64,000 nucleotides of DNA. It comes from JACVRW01 sp963771715 (lineage in GTDB: Bacteria; Actinomycetota; Thermoleophilia; Solirubrobacterales; Thermoleophilaceae). The position numbers were made by a program, and so were the translations under genes. The stretch spans positions 139,998-203,997 of the forward strand of contig CAVYUQ010000023.1 of assembly GCA_963771715.1 (NCBI GenBank), read 5' to 3'. The notes under the pieces are model-generated. The model searched no databases, was not told the DNA's origin, and saw only the letters and a list, made by a program, of their open reading frames with translations. Shown piece after piece: positions 28,401 to 36,002 of this stretch (its first letter is position 1; each line of letters opens with the position of its first letter).

Positions 28401-29948
28401 GTCGATCGCCGGGTTCGTGACCTGCGCGAACAGCTGCTTGAAGTAGGAGAACAGCGGCGGGCGCATGTCGGAGAGGACCGCCAGGGCCGTGTCGTTGCCC
28501 ATCGAGCCGGTCGGCTCGATCGCGTCCCGCGCCATCGGGACCAGCGTCACCCGCAGGTCCTCCTCGCTCCAGCCGAAGGCGAGCTGCTTTGCGCGAAGCG
28601 GCTCCACGCGCGGCACGCGCGGTGTCTTCTCGGGCAGGTCCTCGATGTGCACCACGCGCTCGGCGAGCCAGCGCCCGTATGGCCGCCTCTGGGCGAGCTC
28701 GAGCTTGATCTCGCCGTCCGGCACTACCTGGTCGCTCTCGAGGTCGACGAGGAAGAGCTTGCCGGGCAGCAGGCGGCCCTTGGACGCGATCTCCTCGGCC
28801 GGCACCTCGAGCACGCCCGTCTCGGATGCGAAGACCACCCAGCCGTCCCGGGTCACGAGCCAGCGGCCGGGGCGCAGGCCGTTGCGGTCGAGCGTGGCGC
28901 CGATCACGCGGCCGTCGCTGAAGGCCACGGCCGCTGGGCCGTCCCACGGCTCCACGAGCGAGGAGTGGTACGCGTAGAAGTCGCGCACCTCCTGCGGCAG
29001 CTCGGGCCGGCCGCGGTGCGCCTCGGGGATCAGCATCGAGATCGCGTGCTCGGGCGAGCGGCCGCCGAGCACGAGCAGCTCCATCAGGCCGTCGAGTGAG
29101 GCCGAGTCGGAGATGTCGTCGCGCAGCAGCGGGTGGATCTTGTCGATGTCGTCCCCGAACAGCGGCGAGGCGAGCTGGAGCTCGCGGGCGCGCATCCAGT
29201 TGCGGTTGCCGCGCAGCGTGTTGATCTCGCCGTTGTGGGCGAGCATGCGGTACGGGTGGGCGAGCTCCCAGCTCGGGAAGGTGTTCGTGGAGAAGCGCGA
29301 GTGCACGAGCGCCAGGCGGCTCACGACGCGCTCGTCGCGCAGGTCCGGGAAGTAGCGCGGCAGCTGCGGCGCGGTGAGCATCCCCTTGAGGACCATGGTG
29401 CGGCTGGAGAAGCTCGGGATCGCGAGATCGTCGAGGTCCTCGTGCTCGACGGCCCGGCGGATCACGTAGAGCTTGCGCTCGAAGGCGTCCTGGTCGGGCA
29501 GGTCGTCGGCTGCACCCACGAACAGCTGCGCGATCCGCGGGGCCACCGCGCGTGACGCCGCGCCGCACGCACCCTCGTGGACGGGCACCTCGCGCCAGCC
29601 CAGGACGTGCTGCCCCTCGGCCTCGACGCGGTCCTCGAGAAGGCGCATCGCCTCGGTCGGGTTACCGGATGGCATGAAACAGAGCGCAACTCCATAGCCA
29701 CCCGGCTCCGGAAGCTCGAAGCCGGCCTCGGCCCGGAAGAAGGCATCGGGGAGCTGGAACAGGATGCCCGCGCCGTCCCCGGTGTCGGGGTCGGCGCCCT
29801 CGGCTCCGCGGTGCTCGAGGCGCTCGAGCGCGTGCAGCGCCCGGGCCACCACCTCGTGCGAAGCGGGCGCGCGCAGCCGCGCCACGAACGCGACGCCGCA
29901 TGCGTCGTGCTCGTAGCTCGGGTCGTACAGGCCACGCGATGCCTGCAG
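25431..29948 (-). CDS. gltB: Glutamate synthase, large (alpha) subunit, apparent CTG start
   Basis: A 1505-residue protein making glutamate from glutamine and 2-oxoglutarate. The class II amidotransferase nucleophile is Cys17 in YEHDACGVAFVARL, after a 16-residue propeptide. The glutaminase domain, central domain, FMN domain (GGKSNTGEGGEDPARF, GHDGGTGASPQ) and the iron-sulfur CHLNTCPVGVA follow, ending with the beta-helix domain (GGTIVVRPP, GATSGRAFFRG). No ATG, GTG or TTG precedes the essential cysteine in frame. The only fitting start is CTG 29948, seven bases after a perfect AGGAGG. The next ATG-type start (GTG 29885) would lose the catalytic cysteine. Confidence 0.93.
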   Translation of the reverse strand: MQASRGLYDPSYEHDACGVAFVARLRAPASHEVVARALHALERLEHRGAEGADPDTGDGAGILFQLPDAFFRAEAGFELPEPGGYGVALCFMPSGNPTEAMRLLEDRVEAEGQHVLGWREVPVHEGACGAASRAVAPRIAQLFVGAADDLPDQDAFERKLYVIRRAVEHEDLDDLAIPSFSSRTMVLKGMLTAPQLPRYFPDLRDERVVSRLALVHSRFSTNTFPSWELAHPYRMLAHNGEINTLRGNRNWMRARELQLASPLFGDDIDKIHPLLRDDISDSASLDGLMELLVLGGRSPEHAISMLIPEAHRGRPELPQEVRDFYAYHSSLVEPWDGPAAVAFSDGRVIGATLDRNGLRPGRWLVTRDGWVVFASETGVLEVPAEEIASKGRLLPGKLFLVDLESDQVVPDGEIKLELAQRRPYGRWLAERVVHIEDLPEKTPRVPRVEPLRAKQLAFGWSEEDLRVTLVPMARDAIEPTGSMGNDTALAVLSDMRPPLFSYFKQLFAQVTNPAIDPIRESIVMSLEAVIGPEINLLGETPDHCHQLVMPQPLLRSTELEKLRQVDHSVFEARTIDMTWPAAQGALGMEQRLEEICDEASELIERGVNIIVLSDRNLGAERVPMPAMLATAAVHNHLVREGTRLQSGLIVETGQAKEIHHVACLIGYGAAAVNPYVMFESLYALHREGRLPEGMPPDEAVSRTIKAVGKGLLKILSKMGISTVRSYTGAQIFEAVGLERELVDRHFTGTASRVGGVGINVLAWECLDRHARAYPAASSELLPPGGIYAWRRDGEFHGWNPETIATLQQAAREEGGADAYERFATYVNEVAVPKSSLRGLLRFREAPEPVPLDEVQPAVEIVKRFKSGGMSLGALSPEAHETLAAGMNRLGGKSNTGEGGEDPARFGDDRRSSIKQVASGRFGVTVHYLVNADELQIKVAQGAKPGEGGQLPGHKVDRYIARLRHSTPGVGLISPPPHHDIYSIEDLKQLIYDLRCANPRARISVKLVSEVGVGTVAAGVAKANADHVVIAGHDGGTGASPQASIQHAGIPWEIGIAETQQTLLRNDLRSRILVEADGQMRTGRDVVVAAILGADEYGFSTAPLIALGCVMMRVCHLNTCPVGVATQDPELRARFDGQPEHVVNYLFMVAEEARRIMARLGVRSIEELIGRTELLQTNDAVEHWKAQGIDLSPLLSVPDNVEPDAPRRCVRRPDPVLYDSIDVDLLQLCRPAIEDGRPVRLERRIENKNRAVGGLLSGEIARVHGENGLPDGSVEVRLTGSAGQSFGAWLARGVELVLHGDANDYCGKGLSGGTIVVRPPADATFAAEHNVIVGNTVLYGATSGRAFFRGLAGERFAVRNSGAITVVEGVGDHGCEYMTGGRVLVLGPTGLNFAAGMSGGIAYVHDADGGFRARCNTELVGFDAISPDESDELRGWVEEHRERTGSPVAARLLDDWHTALNKIVKVMPHDYKRALAEQLAAEGEAEVAAAAAGPAATPGYAAGGAI

Positions 29949-29955
29949 TGGGTTA

Positions 29956-29961
29956 CCTCCT
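29956..29961 (-). promoter_or_regulatory. Ribosome-binding site that points to a CTG start in gltB
   Basis: AGGAGG on the minus strand, seven bases before CTG 29948-29946. It is the strongest Shine-Dalgarno site in the region and has no ATG, GTG or TTG at proper distance in the gltB frame. Confidence 0.75.
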
Positions 29962-30013
29962 GTTTGCGTGGCCTGCTCGGCTCAGGCGCACGACGCGGGA
30001 ACGAACGCGAAAC

Positions 30014-30019
30014 TATAGA
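30014..30019 (+). promoter_or_regulatory. Possible -10 box of parA
   Basis: TATAGA ends three bases before ATG 30023. If it is a -10 element, transcription would begin at or next to the start codon, giving a leaderless message, as is common in actinobacteria. No clear -35 is seen. Confidence 0.35.
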
Positions 30020-30022
30020 GCT

Positions 30023-30820
30023 ATGGCGATGCTCCCAACGGCCCAAACGATCACCGTGCTGTCCCAAAAGGGCGGGACCGGCAAGACCACGACGGTCCGC
30101 ACCCTGGCGGACACCTTCCGCCGCCTGGGCCTCGAGGTCCTGGTCGCCGATCTGGACCCTCAGGGAAACCTCTCCGACTACTACGACGTGCCCGCCGACG
30201 CATCACCGACGGTGGCCGAGGTGCTCACCGGATCCGCGAAGGCGGCGGACGCAATCCACGACGGCGTCCTTCCGGCGAACCTCGGGCTGGCCGAGGCGGA
30301 GCTGATCCTCGCGGGCAAGATGGGCCGCGAGCTCACGCTCAAGCGCGCGCTGCGCGACCTGCGCCGCCGCTACGACCTGATCGTGATCGACTGCCCGCCC
30401 GCGCTCGGCCTGCTCACGGTCAACGCGCTCGTGGCCGCCGACTACGCGCTGATCTCCACTGAGGCGGAGTACTTCTCGCTTCAGGGAGTGGAGCAGGCGC
30501 TCGAGGTGATCGAGCTGGCGAAGGAATCGCTGCACCCGGACCTGGAGTGGATCGGGGTGGTGCTGAACATCGCCGACATGCGGCTGGTGCACGCGCGCGA
30601 GGCACAAACCCAGCTGAAGGAGCGCTTCGGCGAGAAGGTCTTCGACACGGTGGTGCGGCGCAGCGTGCGCTACGCGGAGTCGGCCGAGCGCGGCGTATCG
30701 ATCCTCGACTACGCCCCCGACCTAGGCAACGACTACCTGACGCTGGCCGGCGAGGTTCTCGAGCGCCTCGGCGGCTTCGAGGATGCGCGCGAGCGGCTCG
30801 GCACGTTGACGCCTGCGTGA
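30023..30820 (+). CDS. ParA-family ATPase
   Basis: A 265-residue deviant-Walker ATPase. KGGTGKTTT near residue 14 is the ParA P-loop with the signature lysine; VADLDPQGNLSDYY is Walker A' and LIVIDCPPALGLLTVNAL Walker B. Such proteins position chromosomes, plasmids or protein clusters on the nucleoid. No parB or parS-like repeat lies nearby and the gene is alone between gltB and an AbiEi-type gene, so it is probably not the main chromosomal segregation gene. The last 88 bases overlap, antisense, the tail of the AbiEi-DUF559 gene. ATG 30023 is preferred because residues before it do not resemble the family. Confidence 0.9.
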   Translation: MAMLPTAQTITVLSQKGGTGKTTTVRTLADTFRRLGLEVLVADLDPQGNLSDYYDVPADASPTVAEVLTGSAKAADAIHDGVLPANLGLAEAELILAGKMGRELTLKRALRDLRRRYDLIVIDCPPALGLLTVNALVAADYALISTEAEYFSLQGVEQALEVIELAKESLHPDLEWIGVVLNIADMRLVHAREAQTQLKERFGEKVFDTVVRRSVRYAESAERGVSILDYAPDLGNDYLTLAGEVLERLGGFEDARERLGTLTPA

Positions 30821-31686
30821 GCGAGGTCGTCGAGCACGGCGTGCTCGTCGTCCAGCGCGTCATCGGTGAGGCGCATCGTCCGAAAACCCGCCTTCCATAG
30901 GCGCCGGTCCCGCAGGCGATCGGCGTTGAAGGTGGAGCGCGTCTTGTGCGCAGCAAAGCCGTCGAGTTCTACGACGAGGCCCGCGGGCGTCCATACGAAG
31001 TCGGCCTCGTAGCCCTCGATCCAGACGCCGCTCTGTGGCTCTTCGACGCCGTGCCGCTCCAAGAACCTCAAGAACCGCTGTTCCAGCACCGACCGCGTCC
31101 GGTGCCTGCGCGCCCCCACCGCCGCCATCAGCTTCGCGCTTCTGCGGCCCGGGTTGTTGTCAACGACGGCATCAAGGGCGGTCAGGTCGAAGCGGTTCAG
31201 GTACTCCGCCTCCGAGATCACTCTCCTCAATGCCTGTCTTTCGAGGACGTCGGCGAGGTCGAGGAGGGTCCGGGCCACCGTGGTCACCGGGATGCCGTCT
31301 CTCGCGGTGACCTCGTCCGGCTGCAGCCGGCTCGATCTGTGAACGCGGATCCCGGCCCGCTTGCGCCCGTTCTGGGACGGAACGATCACGTCGATGTACG
31401 CCGAATTGCTCTGACGAAGATCCCACAGAGCGGCGGCGTTTCGATGCGACAGCGCCGCCCCCGGGCCACACGCCATCACGGCCGCCAACCAGCGCCCCTC
31501 CCGCCTCAACCGATCGTGGCCAAGTGCGTAAACGCCGCGATGCAACCGAATCAATCGACCCGCACGAACCCACTGCGCGATCCCGTTTGCCCCGAGCCCC
31601 AGCGTGGCCAGCTGATCGCGCGTTACCACACCCCATTGCCGCGCGGCGAGGCCTCGAAGCTCGGGTAAGTCGATTTGTGTACCCAC
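30733..31686 (-). CDS. AbiEi-type antitoxin HTH fused to DUF559 (Vsr-like) domain
   Basis: A 317-residue protein from GTG 31686. The N-terminal AbiEi winged-helix motif reads LAARQWGVVTRDQLATLGLG, then WVRAGRLIRLHRGVYALG. The middle resembles the AbiEi C-terminal region (VTTVARTLLDLADVL). From residue 200 a DUF559 fold, related to very-short-patch endonucleases, shows EQRFLRFLERH, YEADFVW, VVELDGFAAH and a last LRDRRLWKAGFRTMRLT. No AbiEii-type toxin is adjacent. The region is visibly less GC-rich than its neighbours, hinting at transfer. Start codon sits inside a long palindrome. Confidence 0.8.
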   Translation of the reverse strand: MGTQIDLPELRGLAARQWGVVTRDQLATLGLGANGIAQWVRAGRLIRLHRGVYALGHDRLRREGRWLAAVMACGPGAALSHRNAAALWDLRQSNSAYIDVIVPSQNGRKRAGIRVHRSSRLQPDEVTARDGIPVTTVARTLLDLADVLERQALRRVISEAEYLNRFDLTALDAVVDNNPGRRSAKLMAAVGARRHRTRSVLEQRFLRFLERHGVEEPQSGVWIEGYEADFVWTPAGLVVELDGFAAHKTRSTFNADRLRDRRLWKAGFRTMRLTDDALDDEHAVLDDLAHAGVNVPSRSRASSKPPRRSRTSPASVR

Positions 31687-31705
31687 GTCGGTACATAAAT
31701 CGACT
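31668..31705 (-). promoter_or_regulatory. Palindrome across the start of the AbiEi-DUF559 gene
   Basis: AGTCGATTTGTGTACC (31668-31683) is the reverse complement of GGTACATAAATCGACT (31690-31705) but for one base; the six-base spacer holds the GTG start. On the minus strand TATGTA lies just upstream of the start and could be a -10 box. AbiEi antitoxins are known to repress their own promoter through inverted repeats, so this is a candidate autoregulatory operator. A 23-bp stretch of it recurs at 50406-50428. Confidence 0.65.
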
Positions 31706-31778
31706 AGCCCTCGGAATTCGCCCCCCTTCACCGCTGCTGTAAGCGGCGAAACCGCCACAACGGTTAGGCTCGCCACCC

Positions 31779-33206
31779 GTGTCGGAGCTTCTTTTCAAGC
31801 CCGCGACCGAGCTGGCCACGCTCATCCATACGGGTCAGATCAGCTCGGCCGAGCTGGTCGGCGCTGCGCTCGAGCGGATCGAGGCGCTTCAGCCGACCAT
31901 CAACGCCTTCACCCACGTCGACGCCGAGGGCGCCATCGCGGCCGCGGAGGGCATCAGCGCCGACGATCCGCGCCCGTTCGCCGGCGTTCCGATCGCGATC
32001 AAGGACACCGCGCCGGTCGCGGGGATGCCCTACACGATGGCCTCGGACATCTTCGGCGACTTCGTTCCCGGTCACGACGCCTTCTTCGTGCGGCGGATTC
32101 GCGAGGCCGGCTTCGTGATCGTCGGCAAGACCAGCATGTCTGAGTTCGGGATCCTTCCGGTCTCGGAGCCGCGGCGCTTCGGGCCGGTCCGGAACCCGTG
32201 GGACACCGGCCACACCCCGGGCGGCTCGAGCGGCGGGGCCGGCGCCGCCGTGGCGGCCGGCATGCTGCCGCTCGCCCACGCCGCCGACGGCGGCGGCTCG
32301 ATCCGGATCCCGGCGTCGTGCTGCGGGCTCGTGGGGCTGAAGGCCACCCGCGGGCGCATCTCACGCGGCCCCGACCTCGGCGATGACTTCCTCGTCCAGG
32401 ACGGGGTCCTGACCAGAACCGTCGCGGACACTGCCTCGATGCTCGACATCCTCGCCGGCTACGAGGTCGGCGACGCGACCTGGGCCCCACCCCCTTCAGA
32501 GCCATTCGCCTCGGCGGCCGCACGCGACCCCGGCCGGCTGCGCATCGGCTACACCACCGCGGCGCCGATCGAGGCCCCGCTCGACCCACTCTGCGAGCAA
32601 GCCGTCCACGACGCAGCGCAGCTGCTCACCGAGCTCGGCCACGACGTCGAGGAGGTGGCGGCCCCCTGGGGCCCCGAGCAGGACCTGTTCCACGTCTTCA
32701 CGATCGCCTTCGGAACGCCGATCTCGATGGGCATCCACTTCGGCGGCCTCCTCACCGGCCGCGAGCCGGCGCCGGAGCTCGTGGAGCCGCTCACGTGGCT
32801 GTTCTGGGAGGGCGTCCGCGATCGCAGCGCCCTCGACTACCTGCTCGCGCGCACACAGCTCACCGCGATCTCCCGCGGGATCATCGCCCTCTGGGAGAGC
32901 TACGACGTGGTCCTCACCCCCGGCCTCGCCGAGCGCCCGGTCCCGATCGGCGAGATCGACGCGTGCAGTGACGATCCGTGGGAGGACTTCGGGCGCTCCG
33001 GGCGCTTCACCCCGTACACCGCGCTCTTCAACGTGAGCGGCCAGCCCGCGATCTCGGTGCCGCTCTTCCACGGCGACGACGGGCTGCCGACCTCGATCCA
33101 GCTCGCGGGCCGGCCCGCCGACGAGGCCACGCTGCTCTCGCTCGCGGCGCAACTCGAGGCCGCCCGCCCCTGGGCCGATCGCCGGCCCGAGCTGGCGACC
33201 GCCTAG
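31779..33206 (+). CDS. Amidase (amidase-signature family)
   Basis: A 475-residue hydrolase of the GatA/amidase signature family. The Ser-cisSer-Lys triad is visible: Lys75 in VPIAIKDTA, the serine pair in TPGGSSGGAGAAVAAG (residues 147-161) and Ser175 in DGGGSIRIPA. Members hydrolyse amides or form part of tRNA amidotransferase; no gatB or gatC lies nearby, so a free amidase is more likely, substrate unknown. GTG start at 31779. The AbiEi gene starts 92 bases away in the opposite direction. Confidence 0.9.
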   Translation: MSELLFKPATELATLIHTGQISSAELVGAALERIEALQPTINAFTHVDAEGAIAAAEGISADDPRPFAGVPIAIKDTAPVAGMPYTMASDIFGDFVPGHDAFFVRRIREAGFVIVGKTSMSEFGILPVSEPRRFGPVRNPWDTGHTPGGSSGGAGAAVAAGMLPLAHAADGGGSIRIPASCCGLVGLKATRGRISRGPDLGDDFLVQDGVLTRTVADTASMLDILAGYEVGDATWAPPPSEPFASAAARDPGRLRIGYTTAAPIEAPLDPLCEQAVHDAAQLLTELGHDVEEVAAPWGPEQDLFHVFTIAFGTPISMGIHFGGLLTGREPAPELVEPLTWLFWEGVRDRSALDYLLARTQLTAISRGIIALWESYDVVLTPGLAERPVPIGEIDACSDDPWEDFGRSGRFTPYTALFNVSGQPAISVPLFHGDDGLPTSIQLAGRPADEATLLSLAAQLEAARPWADRRPELATA

Positions 33207-33256
33207 CGCCCGGAACCGGCGCGCCGACCTGGTCTGCTCCTCTATGGTGGCCGCCG

Positions 33257-34723
33257 ATGCGGTGGGGAGCGGTCGTTGGAATGATCCTTGCGGCAGCGCT
33301 GGCTGCCGCGCCGGCGCAGGCGCGTGTCGTGCGCCCGATCGTGTATGCGGTCGTGATCGACGGCCTCGACGGCGACCGCGTGGACGAGGGGAAGGCGCCC
33401 TTCATCACCTCCCTGCTCGCGGAGCGCGCGACCTACTACCGCGAGTCGCGCTCGGTGATGATCGCCGAGACCAACCCCAACCACCTGGCGATGATGACCG
33501 GCGCATATGGCGACGCCTCGGGCATCCCGGGCAACAAGTTCGCACTCTACGCGCCGCTCGAGAACGAGGACTCCTGCCAGGCGACCGGTCCCGTCGACGA
33601 GACCAAGCCCCCGAGCGTGACCAGCGGGGAGAACGCCAACTGCCCGCTCGCCGAGACGGTCTTCGAGGCCATCAAGCGCCAGGGCAACCCCGACGGCCTC
33701 CTCACGGCTGGGATATTCGGCAAGCCGAAGCTCGGGCGCATCTTTGCCGACGGAACCGTCGACCACCTGTGGGCACCGTGCTCGTCAGGGGCCGACGACG
33801 ACTCCTACTGCGGGCAGGTGCCGATCAACCCCGCAACCGGCTACGCGATCGACGACAAGACCGTGATGGACGAGGTCGTCCGCACGATCCGGGAGGGCGT
33901 GGGCCCGGCGGCGCGCCGGCCCGACTTCACGTTCGTGAACCTGCACCAGGTCGATAGCGCCGGGCACGGCTTCGGCACCGGACCGGCCTACGACGCCGCC
34001 ATCGCACAGGCCGACGACCAGATCGAGCGCCTCGTCGGCGAGCTGCGCGCGCGTGGCGAATGGGAGCGGACGGTGCTGGTGCTGCTGTCCGACCACTCGA
34101 TGGACACGACGCTCAAGAAGACCAACCTGACCAGCGCTTTCGAGAGCGCCGGGGTGGCGAGCGACGACTTCGTGGTCGTGCAGGACGGGAGCGTCGACAC
34201 GGTCTACCTGGCGAACCGCCGCTCCGAGGGGCGCTTCGAGCTGCTGCGGCGGATGCGCGAGCGCGCGCTCGCCACCGACGGCGTGAGCGAGGCCCTCTAC
34301 CGCGAGCCGAACCCGGCCGATGGCGGAACCGCGTTCACGCTGGCTGGAGCGCACCCCGGTTGGCGCCTGGCGGGGCCGCGAAGCGGCGATCTCGTCGTGA
34401 CCCACGACCCGGGTGGCGCCTTCTCCGATCCCGGCGTATTCGACAACCCGATCGTCGGCAACCACGGCGGTCCGCAGACGCGCGACAACTTCTTCGCAGT
34501 GATCGGCGGCGGCAAGCTCGTCCGGTCGCAGTCGCTAGCGGGGAGCAGGGACGCCATGTTCGACGACACGCTCGCGAACCCCGGCCAGGCGGAGAACGTG
34601 GACGTCGCTCCGACGGTGATGGGCCTCTTCGGCCTCCAACCCCCGCGCGACAACTCGGGCCGCTTCCTCTCCGAGGCGTTTCACCTGGGCAGCGTTCCCG
34701 GCGGGGGCCGCCCGCGCCGCTAG
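33257..34723 (+). CDS. Secreted type I phosphodiesterase/nucleotide pyrophosphatase-like protein
   Basis: A 488-residue exported protein: MRWGAVVGMILAAALAAAPAQ is a signal peptide. The alkaline-phosphatase-fold metal sites are visible: VVIDGLDGDRV, the nucleophile region ETNPNHLAMMTG, the pair HQVDSAGHGFG, LLSDHSMD and the late NHGGPQTRDN. Members cut phosphodiesters or phosphosulfates with two zinc ions. Substrate unknown. ATG 33257 fits the signal peptide. The stop overlaps the convergent Nudix gene by four bases. Confidence 0.85.
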   Translation: MRWGAVVGMILAAALAAAPAQARVVRPIVYAVVIDGLDGDRVDEGKAPFITSLLAERATYYRESRSVMIAETNPNHLAMMTGAYGDASGIPGNKFALYAPLENEDSCQATGPVDETKPPSVTSGENANCPLAETVFEAIKRQGNPDGLLTAGIFGKPKLGRIFADGTVDHLWAPCSSGADDDSYCGQVPINPATGYAIDDKTVMDEVVRTIREGVGPAARRPDFTFVNLHQVDSAGHGFGTGPAYDAAIAQADDQIERLVGELRARGEWERTVLVLLSDHSMDTTLKKTNLTSAFESAGVASDDFVVVQDGSVDTVYLANRRSEGRFELLRRMRERALATDGVSEALYREPNPADGGTAFTLAGAHPGWRLAGPRSGDLVVTHDPGGAFSDPGVFDNPIVGNHGGPQTRDNFFAVIGGGKLVRSQSLAGSRDAMFDDTLANPGQAENVDVAPTVMGLFGLQPPRDNSGRFLSEAFHLGSVPGGGRPRR

Positions 34724-35121
34724 CGCATGAACTGCGGCCCCAAGGACCTCATGACGTCCCGGTCCCGGTCATATGTGAGCAGCCGCAGCGCCTCGCCGGG
34801 CGTGACCCAGCGCAGCTGGTCCGTCTCGTCGTTGGGCACGAACGAACCCTCGTGCTCGACGTCCATCAGCCAGTAGCGCACGACCTTCTGGCGGCCGGCC
34901 ACGTTGTAGGTCGTCGCGGGTAGCTCGCGGACAAGGACGCCGCGCACACCGGTCTCCTCCTCCACCTCGCGCACGGCCGCCTGCTCGAAGGACTCGCCCG
35001 AGTCGAGCTTGCCCTTGGGGAGCGTCCAGTCGTCGTAGCGGGGCCGGTGGACGACCGCGACCTGACCGTCACGCATCACGACCCCGCCGGCCGCCTCGAT
35101 CCGATCGCTCACGGAGGTCAC
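34720..35121 (-). CDS. Nudix hydrolase
   Basis: A 133-residue protein with a complete Nudix box: GKLDSGESFEQAAVREVEEE then TGV (residues 37-59), holding the glutamates that bind magnesium. It hydrolyses a nucleoside diphosphate linked to another group; the short length and N-terminal AAGGVVMRDGQVAVVHRP fit MutT- or Ap4A-type enzymes, but the substrate is unclear. It lies 12 bases after the thrB stop on the same strand, so it may be the last gene of the threonine-lysine operon by read-through. Confidence 0.9.
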   Translation of the reverse strand: MTSVSDRIEAAGGVVMRDGQVAVVHRPRYDDWTLPKGKLDSGESFEQAAVREVEEETGVRGVLVRELPATTYNVAGRQKVVRYWLMDVEHEGSFVPNDETDQLRWVTPGEALRLLTYDRDRDVMRSLGPQFMR

Positions 35122-35133
35122 GCTATCGACGGC

Positions 35134-35992
35134 TCAGAGCTCGCGCACGTCGGCGCCGCCTGGCGAGAAGGTCACGCGGCGGACCTCGCAGTCGGGCGCC
35201 TCCGTCCTCAGGCGCTCGACCAGGCCGCCGGTCTGCTGCCAGTGGCACCAGAACAGCACGGTGGGGCCCGCGCCGGAGATCGTCGCTCCCACCGCGCCGA
35301 GCTCCTCCGCGCGCTCCAGCAGCTCCATCGAGCGCGGGTAGAGCGAGCGGCGGCGGGGCTGGTGCACGATGGTCGCGCAGGCCGCGGCCGATCAGGCTGA
35401 AGTCGTCCTTCGCGAGGCCGAGCACCAGCAGCGCCGCGTGTCCGACGTTGTGCACGGCTTCGGGCAGCGGGACCTCGGCCGGCATCGCCGCGCGCGCCTC
35501 GGCGGTCGGCACCTCGTGGTCGGGGATCGCCACCACGGCCTCGAGGCCGGGCGGCGGGTCGAAACGCACCGGCTCCTCGCCCGGACCGGGGCAGATCACG
35601 AAGCCGCCGTGGAGCGCCGCGGCCACGTTGTCCGGGTGGCCCTCCAGCTCCACGGCGAGCTCGAAGAGCGCCGCGTCGAGCTCGTACATGTGGTCGGCCG
35701 CGGTGAGCCCCGCCACGATCGCCGCCGCGCTCGAGCCGAGCCCGGCGGCGGCCGGGATCTCCGAGCGGATCTGGAAGGTCACGCCGTCCGCGGAGTGCAG
35801 ACGCTCGAACGCCTGCACGCAGAGGTTGCTGCGGTCGGTCGGGACGCCGGGAACGTCGGAGTGCACGAAGAACTCGCCGGTCTCCTCCACCTCGAGCTCC
35901 AGGTTGAGCGACAGCGCCGCCGCCAGAACGTCGTACCCGGGGCCGAGGTTCGCCGACGACGCCGGCGCGCGAACGAGGCGGCGCCGCTTCAC
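35134..35992 (-). CDS. thrB: Homoserine kinase (frame broken once)
   Basis: A GHMP kinase of about 285 residues making O-phosphohomoserine from homoserine and ATP. N-terminal VRAPASSANLGPGYDVLAAA, the ATP-binding loop IPAAAGLGSSAAAIVAGL near residue 85, and the late motif TISGAGPTVLF are present. The frame changes at about 35368-35375 (one surplus base), between GRGLR and IVHQPRRRSLYP. GTG start, 10 bases after thrC. As thrC and hom also lie here, the operon covers the steps from aspartate semialdehyde to threonine. Confidence 0.9.
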
Positions 35993-36002
35993 CGCGCGCG
36001 CC

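Noticed and set aside
30023..30820. Chromosomal parAB-parS partition locus
   Set aside because: There is no ParB gene and no parS-like repeat near the ParA gene.
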